DNA from: DATDAH01 sp963792205
GTDB lineage: Bacteria > Actinomycetota > Acidimicrobiia > Acidimicrobiales > DATDAH01
Assembly (NCBI GenBank): GCA_963792205.1
Contig: CAWBVI010000004.1
Coordinates: forward strand, 1,116,001 to 1,180,000
Reading direction: 5' to 3'
DNA: 64,000 bases
Each line of letters opens with the position of its first letter. Positions within the stretch are counted from its first letter, which is position 1. The position numbers were made by a program, and so were the translations under genes. The notes under the pieces were generated by a model. It worked only from the letters and a program-made list of their open reading frames with translations. It was not told the origin of the DNA and did not search any database. Below, piece by piece: positions 30,444-37,935 of the stretch.

Positions 30444-32425
30444 AGGACGCCCTCGAGCGACAGGCAGTTGCCCGTGCCGCCGAAGGAGTTGTGGGTATCA
30501 CCCTCGGCCATCAGGACGCAGATGGACGTGGACGCCGGATCGGTCACGTCGGCGGGGGTGACGTTGTTCGCCCCGTCGGGGTCGACGACCAGCGGCGCGG
30601 CGCCGCCCGACGCGTGCCACACGCATCCGGGGCACTGGGTGCTGGCCCCGGCGTTCTCCGGCGGGGTGGGCGGGTTGAGGAACACGTGGAAGTGCAGGGT
30701 GCCCGGGGCGAAGGACGGGTCCGGGATGAAGCCGACCGGCTCGAAGTCGACGACGAAGCGGTCGTCCTGGACCGTGACGTCGGTGAGGCAGATGAAGGCC
30801 TGCTCCGAGGTCGGGCAGGCCACGGTCTCGACCGGTCCCTCCGGCTCCTCCTCGCCGCCGCCGGTGTCGTCGGTGGCGTCGATCTGGTCCGGATCCTCCT
30901 CCTCGCCCTGCGTCAGGACGTAGGCCAGTCCGCCGCCCAGGGCGGCGATGACCACGAGGGCGGCGATGATCGCCCCGATGGGCTGCTTGCGCTTCTTGGG
31001 GGGCGCGGTGGGCGTGGTGCGCACGGTGGCGGCGTAGGGCCGGGCGGGCTGCGGGACGGGAGCTGCCGGGGCCGGCGGTGGCGGTGCAGGTGGAGGCGGT
31101 GGGCTCACCGTCGCCGGCGGCGGCGGAGGCGGAGCAGCCGTGGCGGCGGGGGGCGGGGGCGCGGCCGGATGGGGCATCGGCGCCGAGAGCGCCTCGGGCG
31201 GGCCGGTGTCGACCGAGGAGGCCGTCTCGACCGGGGCGTTGGCGGCGGCCGCGGCGGCGCCCACGACCGCCGCGGCACCGACGCCGGCTCCCGCGGCGGC
31301 GGCCCCGGGGACGACGTCGTGGCCGGCGTCGGCCTGGACGGGACCGGCCGCCCCGGTCATGCCCTTCTCCATGCCCGCGAAGAGCGCGGCACCCAGTGCG
31401 ATGGCGTGTTTGGGGTGGGCGTCGACCGCCACCGGGCGGGCCAGCTCGGCCCCCACCATCTGCGCCACCAGCGGGATGCGGGACGACCCGCCGACCAGCA
31501 GGACCTCGGACACCGCCGAGGCGTCGACGCCCGCGGAGCGCAATGCCCGCTGCATGGCCCCGATCGTCTCTGCCAACGCCGGGCGGATCATGGCCTCGAA
31601 CTCACCCCGGGTGAGGCGGACCTCGGTCTGGGTGGACGGCAGGAGCACCGGGATCGTCGTGTCGGTGTCGGTGGACAGGGCCTCCTTGGCGTCCACGCAG
31701 TCCTGGCGCAGGCGGGCCACCGCCGCCAGCGCGGTGGGGTCGTCCTCGTCGAGGTCGTCCAGGGCCCCGCCCAGCGAGCGGGTGACGTGCTGGAACACGG
31801 CGGCGTCGAAGTCGATCCCCCCGAGGCGCTCGATGCCCTCGGGCTCGCCCAGGATCTCGAAGCCGGTTGCGGTCTTGCGCAGGATGGCGGCGTCGAAGGT
31901 CCCGCCACCCAGGTCGTACACCGCGACCACGTCGCCGGGCTCGAGCCGCTCCTGGGAGGCGTAGTGGATGGCCGCCGCCTCCGGCTCGGTGACCAGTTCG
32001 GCGCCGGCCAGGTCGGCCAGGCGAACGGCCTGGCTGAGCAGGTCCTTCTTGTAGGGGCCCCAGTTGGCCGGGTGGCAGATGGCGATGGCGTCGGCCGGAC
32101 CGCCCTCGCGGCTGGCCACCTCGTCGACCACCCAGCGCAGCAGCTTGGCCATGAGGGCCTCAGCGGAGTACGGGCTCCCGCCGAGGAAGAGCGGCGTGGT
32201 GTCGCCGACCCGGCGCTTGAACTCGCGGGCCACCCGGCCGGGCTCCGTGGCCCCGCGGCGGCTGGCCGCCTCGCCCGTGAGGATCGATTCGTCCGCCTTC
32301 AGCAGGACGACGCTGGGGATGGCCGCGGAGCGGTTGCCGAGGCTGGCGATCTCGACCCGCCCGTCGCGGTAGACGCCGGCCGCGGTGTAGGTCGTCCCGA
32401 GGTCGACCCCGAGTGCGTAGCCCAC
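30440..32425 (-). CDS. Membrane-anchored Hsp70-like protein with extracytoplasmic C-terminal domain
   Basis: 661 residues from GTG 32425 (GYALGVDLGTTYTAAG). Residues ~1-365 are a complete Hsp70/actin-fold ATPase: phosphate-1 GVDLGTTYT, phosphate-2 AVYDLGGGTFDAAIL, adenosine motif LLVGGSSRIPLVAQMV. There is no substrate-binding domain as in DnaK. An Ala-rich then Pro-rich linker (~400-475), a basic patch PPKKRKQP, one membrane segment (IGAIIAALVVIAALGGGLAYV, ~484-504) and an external domain of ~120 residues with Cys pairs (ACPTSEQAFIC, CPGC) and HFHVF follow. ATP-driven signalling or scaffolding across the membrane is plausible. Divergent from the IniB-like genes; SDR downstream. Confidence 0.88.
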   Translation of the reverse strand: MGYALGVDLGTTYTAAGVYRDGRVEIASLGNRSAAIPSVVLLKADESILTGEAASRRGATEPGRVAREFKRRVGDTTPLFLGGSPYSAEALMAKLLRWVVDEVASREGGPADAIAICHPANWGPYKKDLLSQAVRLADLAGAELVTEPEAAAIHYASQERLEPGDVVAVYDLGGGTFDAAILRKTATGFEILGEPEGIERLGGIDFDAAVFQHVTRSLGGALDDLDEDDPTALAAVARLRQDCVDAKEALSTDTDTTIPVLLPSTQTEVRLTRGEFEAMIRPALAETIGAMQRALRSAGVDASAVSEVLLVGGSSRIPLVAQMVGAELARPVAVDAHPKHAIALGAALFAGMEKGMTGAAGPVQADAGHDVVPGAAAAGAGVGAAAVVGAAAAAANAPVETASSVDTGPPEALSAPMPHPAAPPPPAATAAPPPPPPATVSPPPPPAPPPPAPAAPVPQPARPYAATVRTTPTAPPKKRKQPIGAIIAALVVIAALGGGLAYVLTQGEEEDPDQIDATDDTGGGEEEPEGPVETVACPTSEQAFICLTDVTVQDDRFVVDFEPVGFIPDPSFAPGTLHFHVFLNPPTPPENAGASTQCPGCVWHASGGAAPLVVDPDGANNVTPADVTDPASTSICVLMAEGDTHNSFGGTGNCLSLEGVL

Positions 32426-32498
32426 GCTGACCGTTCCTCCCGTGCGGCGGATGAGGTCCCGACCCTACAACCGCCCCTCCGACCGGGAACTTCGCCGC

Positions 32499-32532
32499 GT
32501 CCCCCATTCTCCGGTACGGGGATGTCCCCCAT
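32499..32532. promoter_or_regulatory. Repeated GTCCCCCAT box in the Hsp70/IniB divergent region
   Basis: GTCCCCCAT occurs at 32499-32507 and again at 32524-32532, 25 bases apart. The second overlaps a small palindrome GGGGATGTCCCC (32518-32529). A -10-like TACGCT (32554-32559) lies ahead of the ATG at 32587. These fit an operator shared by the two divergent transcripts; the regulator is unknown. Confidence 0.45.
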
Positions 32533-32586
32533 CTGGCCCCGGGCGAGCCGTCCTACGCTCGGACACCAACCGACCGGACGACGACG

Positions 32587-33111
32587 ATGCCCCTACCCCA
32601 CACCCTCCTCGAGGTCGCCACCGACCTGGCGACCGACGTCGCCGCGAAGGCCGCCTTCGCCGCCGACCCGGAGGGCTTCCTGGCCGAGCGCGGGCTCGAC
32701 GACTGGACCACCGAGGACGTCGACACGGCGCTGGAGCACGTCAGCGACGCCTTGCCGCCCGAGCTCGGCGCCCAGCTCGGCGAGGTCGGGCCCGACGCCG
32801 ACCCGACCGAGGTGTTCGGCCTGTTGGCCGAGGTCGAGGCCGAGCCCGTCGCCGCCGAGCTGGCCTTCGGCGAGGGCGACGACCCCGGCGAGGAACCGGC
32901 GGCCGACGACGAAGGCGACGACGGGAGCGACGACCTGGCGACCGCCGACGCCCTCGTCACCGAGGAGCTCGACGATGGCGGCGAGGCCGCCGAGCCGGCG
33001 TGGGAGGAGCCCTTCGAGGAGGCGTTCGACGACGCCGAGGACGTCGACGCCGAGGCGGATCTGGACTTCGGCGCGGGGGCCGAGGACCTCCCGGACGATC
33101 TCGCCGACTAG
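32587..33111 (+). CDS. IniB-like N-terminal domain protein with acidic tail (1)
   Basis: 174 residues. The first ~65 residues (LLEVATDLATDVAAKAAFAA, then DPEGFLAERGLDDWT and VDTALEHV) match the short helical IniB N-terminal pattern: helix, DPxxxLxxxGL, helix. The remainder is very acidic and low-complexity (Asp/Glu/Ala, e.g. EEPFEEAFDDAEDVDAEADL). No signal peptide. In mycobacteria IniB precedes the IniA and IniC dynamins; here the same position is taken by this gene and the next. Probably a structural partner of the dynamins or Hsp70-like protein (inference). Confidence 0.65.
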   Translation: MPLPHTLLEVATDLATDVAAKAAFAADPEGFLAERGLDDWTTEDVDTALEHVSDALPPELGAQLGEVGPDADPTEVFGLLAEVEAEPVAAELAFGEGDDPGEEPAADDEGDDGSDDLATADALVTEELDDGGEAAEPAWEEPFEEAFDDAEDVDAEADLDFGAGAEDLPDDLAD

Positions 33112-33159
33112 TCCATCGCCCGGCCACGCGTCGTTCGAGCACGGTTTCGCGAGAGGGCG

Positions 33160-33165
33160 TAGCGT
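33160..33165 (+). promoter_or_regulatory. -10-like element TAGCGT ahead of IniB-like gene 2
   Basis: TAGCGT lies 33 bases before the ATG at 33198, which has a good GGAGGA ribosome site (~33186). The same hexamer precedes the genes at 52188 and 60526, so it is likely the housekeeping -10 of this organism. Confidence 0.45.
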
Positions 33166-33197
33166 TCCCGCCCACCACCTGATCCGGAGGACGCACG

Positions 33198-33848
33198 ATG
33201 GCGATCGATCCCGCCGAACAAGAAACCCTGGTCGACCGGCTGTTGGAGCTCTTCCAGAGCAACGACGCGGCCATCGAGTACGGGAACGATCCCAAGGCCT
33301 GGACCGACGAGAACCTCCCGGAGGGCGCCGAGCCGGCCGATGTCGCCGGCTGCATGCCCGAGGTGGCCGATCGGCTCGGCGGGCCCTACCAGGGCAACGC
33401 CGCGCAGTACAACGCCTACCACGGCTCGGCGGGTACCGCGGCCACCCAGTCGGTGATCAACGAGATCTCCTACACCTACAACACGATCTACCAGCAGAAC
33501 GCCTTCATCTACGCCGAAGAAGGAGCCCAGGTCAGCAACATCCAGGGCGACGGCAACACCGTCACCCAGGTCCAGATCGACGACTCCTTCGACGTCGACC
33601 ACCCCGAGGACTACTACGAGGAAGACGGCGAGCCCGAGGACGGCGAGCCGGAGCCCGAGCCGGAGGACGGCGAGCCGGAGCCCGAGCCGGAGCCCGAGGA
33701 CGACGGCTACGAGGACGAGGGGGAGCCGGAGGACGGCGAGCCCGAGCCGGAACCCGAGCCGGAGCCGGAGCCCGAGCCCGAGCCGGAGCCCGAGCCGGAG
33801 CCGGAGCCCGAGCCGGAGCCAGAAGAGCCCGACGTCCCCGACGTGTGA
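33198..33848 (+). CDS. IniB-like protein with Glu-Pro repeat rod (2)
   Basis: 216 residues. The N-terminus (EQETLVDRLLELFQSNDAAI, then DPKAWTDENL and DVAGCMPEVADRL) resembles mycobacterial IniB (LIDYILSLFRSEDAARSF). A middle part rich in Tyr/Asn/Gln (SYTYNTIYQQNAFIYAEEG, VSNIQGDGNTVTQVQID) looks like beta strands. From ~residue 133 it is acidic, and from ~143 an almost pure Glu-Pro repeat, stiff and extended like the PE/PK rods of periplasm-spanning proteins. No signal peptide is evident. 34 bases upstream of the QueC-like gene and in the same run. Confidence 0.72.
   Translation: MAIDPAEQETLVDRLLELFQSNDAAIEYGNDPKAWTDENLPEGAEPADVAGCMPEVADRLGGPYQGNAAQYNAYHGSAGTAATQSVINEISYTYNTIYQQNAFIYAEEGAQVSNIQGDGNTVTQVQIDDSFDVDHPEDYYEEDGEPEDGEPEPEPEDGEPEPEPEPEDDGYEDEGEPEDGEPEPEPEPEPEPEPEPEPEPEPEPEPEPEEPDVPDV
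33620..33832 (+). repeat. GAGCCS hexamer repeat coding for (Glu-Pro)n
   Basis: Runs of GAGCCG and GAGCCC alternate here, interrupted by short GGCGAG and GACGGC units. Both Pro codons are mixed, so slippage alone does not explain it and selection for the peptide is likely. Copy number could vary between strains. Confidence 0.85.
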
Positions 33849-33882
33849 GCGGGTCCACCGCACGCGCCGAGGTGACGACCGG

Positions 33883-34605
33883 GTGAGCCCGGCGACGGGC
33901 GAGGCCACGCCCGTCGCCGCCACCCTGGGTCCGACCTTCGAGCGGGCCCGACTGCCCACGGGTCGGCCGCTGCGCCTCGTCCTCCTGCTGTCCGGAGGGC
34001 TCGACAGCGTGGCCCTGTTCGTCAACCTGCTGGCGGCGACCGACCACGAGGTCCACGCCCACCACATCGAGCTCGACAACCTCGAGGGGCGGGCGGGGGC
34101 GGAGAACCAGGCCTTCGACCGCGTGCGGGCGTGGGCGGACGAGCACCTGCGCCCGTTCGAGTGGTCGACCTCGACCCACACCTTCCAGCTGCCCGCCGGC
34201 GCCGGGGGCTGGGACACGACCCTCACCCTGTTCACCGCCTCCCGGGTGGTGCGCGCCCTCGGTCGGTGGCGGGCCGATGCCGTGGTCACCGGCCACATCA
34301 ACCCCGGCTTCGCCGAGCTGGCCGAAGGCGAGGCCGTCTTCCACGCCGCGTTCCAGTCCCGCCGGTGGCGACCGCCGTGGGTGCGCCCCCTCGCCCGCCT
34401 GACCGGCGACCGGGTGCACCGCAAGGCCCTGATCCGCGACTCCCTGCCCCCCGAGGTGGTCGACCTCTGCTGGTGGTGCCGGCGGCCCGTCGGCGAGGGC
34501 GACGACTGGCGGCCGTGCGAGGCCTGCCACGCCTGCCGGGCCATGCGGGACGCGGCGGCGCTCGGGACGGAGACGGGGGCTGCTACACCAGTCGGCGATG
34601 CCTGA
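33883..34605 (+). CDS. QueC-like PP-loop ATPase with Cys cluster
   Basis: 240 residues from GTG 33883. The PP-loop SGGLDS (residues 37-42, in LVLLLSGGLDSVALF) adenylates a substrate carboxylate, as in QueC, which makes the deazaguanine preQ0. Further similarity: HAHHIELDNLEGRAGAENQA, TASRVVRALGRWRADAVVTG, and a late cysteine set CWWC...CEACHAC (~199-221), a probable zinc site as in QueC. No queD, queE, queF or tgt gene is nearby, so a queuosine role is unlikely. QueC-like enzymes are also known in type IV CBASS and Qat antiphage systems. It overlaps the IniA-like gene by 8 bases, indicating joint translation. The acceptor substrate is unknown. Confidence 0.78.
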   Translation: MSPATGEATPVAATLGPTFERARLPTGRPLRLVLLLSGGLDSVALFVNLLAATDHEVHAHHIELDNLEGRAGAENQAFDRVRAWADEHLRPFEWSTSTHTFQLPAGAGGWDTTLTLFTASRVVRALGRWRADAVVTGHINPGFAELAEGEAVFHAAFQSRRWRPPWVRPLARLTGDRVHRKALIRDSLPPEVVDLCWWCRRPVGEGDDWRPCEACHACRAMRDAAALGTETGAATPVGDA

Positions 34606-36469
34606 GCCCGCGGCCCCGGTGAAGCGGTCCCCGCTGGTGGGCCGGGCGGTCACGGCACTGGACCTGGCCAGCAAGGCGACGGCGGCCTACGAGCGCGAGG
34701 ACCTCACGGCGCGCCTGACCCGGGCCCGGGGCCGACTGGACGACCCGTCGTTCCACGTGCTGGTCGTGGGCGAGTTCAAGCAGGGCAAGAGCACCCTGGT
34801 CAACGCCCTCCTCGGCACCGACATCTGCCCGGTGGACGACGACATCGCCACCGCGGTGCCGACCGCGGTGCGGTGGGCGGAGCGGCCGACCGCCGCGGTC
34901 CTGTACCGGCCGCCAGTCCAGGACGACGAGAGCGGCGACCCGCCCGACCCGGTCCGCGAGGAGATCCCGGTCGCCGAGATCAGCCGCTACGCGACGGAGA
35001 ACCGGTTCGGCGACATCGGCGCCCGGCGGATCCAGTCGGTCGAGGTCGGCCTGCCCATCGAGCTGCTCCGGAGCGGGCTGGTCATCGTCGACACGCCCGG
35101 CGTCGGCGGGCTCGGCTCGGCCCACAGCACCATCACCATGGGCGCGCTCCCGATGGCCGAGGCGGTGCTGTTCGTCTCCGACGCCAGCCAGGAGTTCACG
35201 GCGCCCGAGATCGACTTCATGGAGCGGGCCCGCCAGCTCTGCCCGAACCTGGTCTGCGTCCAGACCAAGACCGACTTCTACCCGGCCTGGCGCAAGATCG
35301 TGGACATCGACCAGGGTCACCTCGACCGGCTGAAGATCACCACCCCGATCCTCGCGGTGTCCTCCACCCTCCACGCGAAGGCCCGTGAGCTCGGCGACGA
35401 CGAGCTCGACGCGGAGTCCGGGTTCCCGGCGCTCCTGGACCACCTGAGCACCAAGATCGTGGGCAAGGCCGAAGAGCTGACCGTGAGCGCCGTCATCGGT
35501 GACCTGCACGCCGTGGTCGACCAGCTCGAGAACCACTTCGAGGAGCGCAAGGCCGCCCTCGGCGACCCCGAGGGGACCGCGGCCCGGGTGGCCGAGCTGG
35601 AGGCGGCCAAGGCCCGGGCCGACGAGCTGAAGAGCCGGGCCGCCCGCTGGCAGCAGACCCTCTCCGACGGCAGCCAGGACCTGACCGCCGAAGTCGACCA
35701 CGACCTACGGGCCCGGTTCCGCAAGATCAACCAGCAGGTCGACGACGCCCTCGACGAGGTCGACCCCGCCGACGTGTGGGCCGAGTTCGAGCCGTGGCTG
35801 TACCGGCGGGTGGCCGAGGACGTGGTCTACAACCACCAGTTCCTGCTCCAGCAGTCCCAGGTCCTGACCATGAAGGTCGCCGAGCACTTCGACGTCGAAC
35901 TGGCCCACGCCCCCGTGACCATCGCCGCCGGCGACCCGACCGCGGCCCTCGCCCACATCGACGTCGACGCCGACCTGGAGGCCAAGAAGATGACGGCCGC
36001 CCAGCAGGGCATGGCCGGGCTGCGCGGGGGCTACATCGGCACGCTCATGTTCGGCGCGCTCGGCGGGATGCTGGGGGTCGCCCTCGGCCCCCTCCCGATC
36101 GGCATCGGCCTGGTGATGGGCCGCAAGTCGCTCCGCGACGAGAAGGCCCGCCAGCTCGCCCAACGCCGGGCCCAGGCCAAGAACGTCCAGCGCAAGTACA
36201 TGGACGAGGCCAACTTCATGGCGGGCAAGGACAGCCGGGACGCCCTGCGCCGCATCAACCGCCAGCTGCGGGACCACTTCCAGGTCATCGCCGAGGAGCA
36301 GTCACGCTCCACCGGCGAGACGCTGGCGGCCATCCAGAACGCCGTCCGGGGGGACCAGAACGCCCAGAAGAAGGAGCAGGCCGACGTCGAAGCCGAGCTC
36401 AAGCGGATCGCCGACCTGCGCAAGCGGGTCGAGATGATCGGGCCGATGGCCATCCGGAAGGCGTCGTGA
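34598..36469 (+). CDS. IniA-like dynamin-family GTPase
   Basis: 623 residues. Bacterial dynamin-like protein that acts on membranes. G1 GEFKQGKST (58-66), G3 VDTPGVGG (~160), G4 TKTD (~222). Long helical stalk, and a glycine-rich hydrophobic hairpin (GGYIGTLMFGALGGMLGVAL, ~470-500) placed like the membrane paddle of IniA. A coiled C-terminal end (KKEQADVEAELKRIADLRKR). Length is close to mycobacterial IniA. It starts inside the QueC-like gene and its stop overlaps the start of the IniC-like gene, so all three are coupled. Confidence 0.85.
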   Translation: MPEPAAPVKRSPLVGRAVTALDLASKATAAYEREDLTARLTRARGRLDDPSFHVLVVGEFKQGKSTLVNALLGTDICPVDDDIATAVPTAVRWAERPTAAVLYRPPVQDDESGDPPDPVREEIPVAEISRYATENRFGDIGARRIQSVEVGLPIELLRSGLVIVDTPGVGGLGSAHSTITMGALPMAEAVLFVSDASQEFTAPEIDFMERARQLCPNLVCVQTKTDFYPAWRKIVDIDQGHLDRLKITTPILAVSSTLHAKARELGDDELDAESGFPALLDHLSTKIVGKAEELTVSAVIGDLHAVVDQLENHFEERKAALGDPEGTAARVAELEAAKARADELKSRAARWQQTLSDGSQDLTAEVDHDLRARFRKINQQVDDALDEVDPADVWAEFEPWLYRRVAEDVVYNHQFLLQQSQVLTMKVAEHFDVELAHAPVTIAAGDPTAALAHIDVDADLEAKKMTAAQQGMAGLRGGYIGTLMFGALGGMLGVALGPLPIGIGLVMGRKSLRDEKARQLAQRRAQAKNVQRKYMDEANFMAGKDSRDALRRINRQLRDHFQVIAEEQSRSTGETLAAIQNAVRGDQNAQKKEQADVEAELKRIADLRKRVEMIGPMAIRKAS

Positions 36470-37932
36470 GCCTCGTCGAGGAGGTCCGACCGCTCGTGGC
36501 GCGGGCGGTTGCGGCCTACGCCGGCACCCCCCAGGAGGCCCCGCTGCAGGCCGTGCTCGACCGGCTCGACGCGCCGCTGCGGGTGGCCATCGCCGGGAAG
36601 GTCAAGGCGGGCAAGTCCACCCTGCTCAACGCCTTGGTGGGCGAGCGGTTGGCCCCGACCGACGAGGGCGAGTGCACCCGGATCGTGACCTGGTACCAGG
36701 ACGGCATCACCTACCGGGTGACGCTCGACCCCCACGACGGCGCGCCTCGGCAGGTCCCCTTCACCCGCGATGAAGGGGCCATCGACGTCGACCTCCAGGA
36801 CGTGCCCGCCGCCGCGGTCGAGCGCCTCGTCGTGGAGTGGCCGACCCCCTCGCTGAAGCGGATGACCCTCATCGACACGCCCGGCATCGCGTCCCTGTCG
36901 ACGGACGTGTCGGCCCGGACCGAGGCCTTCCTCACCCCGGAGGACGAGAAGGCCACCGAGGCCGACGCGGTGCTGTACCTCATGAAGCACCTCCACAGCT
37001 CCGACGTCGGCTTCCTCGAGGCCTTCCACGACGAGGAGACCAGCCAGGCCACGCCCGTCAACGCCATCGCCGTGCTGTCCCGGGCCGACGAGGTCGGCGT
37101 CGGCCGCCTCGACTCGATGGAGTCGGCTCGCACCATCGCGGTCCGCTACCGCGACGACCCCAAGGTGCGGAAGCTGGCCCAGACCGTCGTGGCCGTCGCC
37201 GGGCTGCTGGCCGAGACCGGCAACACGCTGCGGGAGGCGGAGTTCGCCGCGCTGCGCACCCTGGCCTCGGCCCCGGAAGAGGAGGTGGAGAAGCTCCTCC
37301 TCTCCGCGGACCGGTTCGTCCAGGCCCCGACCAACGTCGGCCTGACCGAGCTGGAGCGGGAGGCGGTGCTCGGCCGCTTCGGCCTCTTCGGCATCCGCCT
37401 GTCGGTCCACCTCATCCGGGCGGGCGAGGTGCACACGGCCACGGAGCTGGCCGACGCCCTGTTGGCCCGTTCGGGGCTGGACGAGCTGCAGGCCGCCCTC
37501 CTCACCCAGTTCGCCGATCGGCGGGACGTCCTCGTGGCCCGCACCGCGCTGGTGGCCATCGAAGCGGCGGTGCGCGACCACCCGGTGGAGGGCAGCGACG
37601 TGCTCACGGCCGACATCGAGCGACTGGTGGCGGGCGCCCACGAGTTCGACGAGCTCCGGCTGCTGAACGCCCTCCGCACGGGGGCGGTCACGGCCAAGCC
37701 CGACGACGTCGAGGCGATGGAGCGGCTGCTCGGCACTGAGGGCGGCACCGTCGAGGCCCGCCTCGGGCTCGAGGGCGGCGCCGACGCCGGCCAGATCGCC
37801 GCCGCCGCGCAGGAGGTCATGGCCCGCTGGCAGCGCCGAGCCGAGAGCCCGATGAGCTCGCCCGACCTGGTCGACGCGTCCCGCGTCCTGGTGCGGAGCT
37901 GCGAGCAGATCCTCGTCGACCTGACCCGCTGA
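36466..37932 (+). CDS. IniC-like dynamin-family GTPase
   Basis: 488 residues from GTG 36466 (SLVEEVRPLVARAVAAYAG). G1 GKVKAGKST (44-52), switch T in EGECTRIVTWY, G3 IDTPGIASLS (~140), G4-like LSRADEVG (~200). Helical C-terminal half without the obvious hydrophobic paddle of its partner. Length matches mycobacterial IniC (~490). Two dynamins in tandem usually form a hetero-complex; the GTGA overlap supports fixed stoichiometry. Its stop is 3 bases from that of the convergent HTTM gene. Confidence 0.85.
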   Translation: MSLVEEVRPLVARAVAAYAGTPQEAPLQAVLDRLDAPLRVAIAGKVKAGKSTLLNALVGERLAPTDEGECTRIVTWYQDGITYRVTLDPHDGAPRQVPFTRDEGAIDVDLQDVPAAAVERLVVEWPTPSLKRMTLIDTPGIASLSTDVSARTEAFLTPEDEKATEADAVLYLMKHLHSSDVGFLEAFHDEETSQATPVNAIAVLSRADEVGVGRLDSMESARTIAVRYRDDPKVRKLAQTVVAVAGLLAETGNTLREAEFAALRTLASAPEEEVEKLLLSADRFVQAPTNVGLTELEREAVLGRFGLFGIRLSVHLIRAGEVHTATELADALLARSGLDELQAALLTQFADRRDVLVARTALVAIEAAVRDHPVEGSDVLTADIERLVAGAHEFDELRLLNALRTGAVTAKPDDVEAMERLLGTEGGTVEARLGLEGGADAGQIAAAAQEVMARWQRRAESPMSSPDLVDASRVLVRSCEQILVDLTR

Positions 37933-37935
37933 TCC

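Noticed and set aside
27270..30923. 1217-residue plus-strand reading frame
   Set aside because: Shadow of topA and the SDR gene; no family motif, unnatural His/Gly/Arg-rich composition, while the minus strand has clear TopA motifs.
30440..32425. DnaK chaperone
   Set aside because: Only the ATPase part matches; the substrate-binding domain is replaced by a membrane helix and external domain, and no grpE/dnaJ is near.
33620..33832. CRISPR-like or satellite repeat
   Set aside because: Short hexamers without spacers, inside a reading frame; it codes for Glu-Pro.
30491..33886. 1131-residue plus-strand reading frame
   Set aside because: Antisense to the Hsp70-like gene and out of frame with the IniB-like genes; low-complexity Gly/Arg sequence.
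33108..34544. Minus-strand frame with Leu/Arg/Gly repeats that looks membrane-like
   Set aside because: Reverse reading of the Glu-Pro repeat and the QueC-like gene; no start signal or motif.
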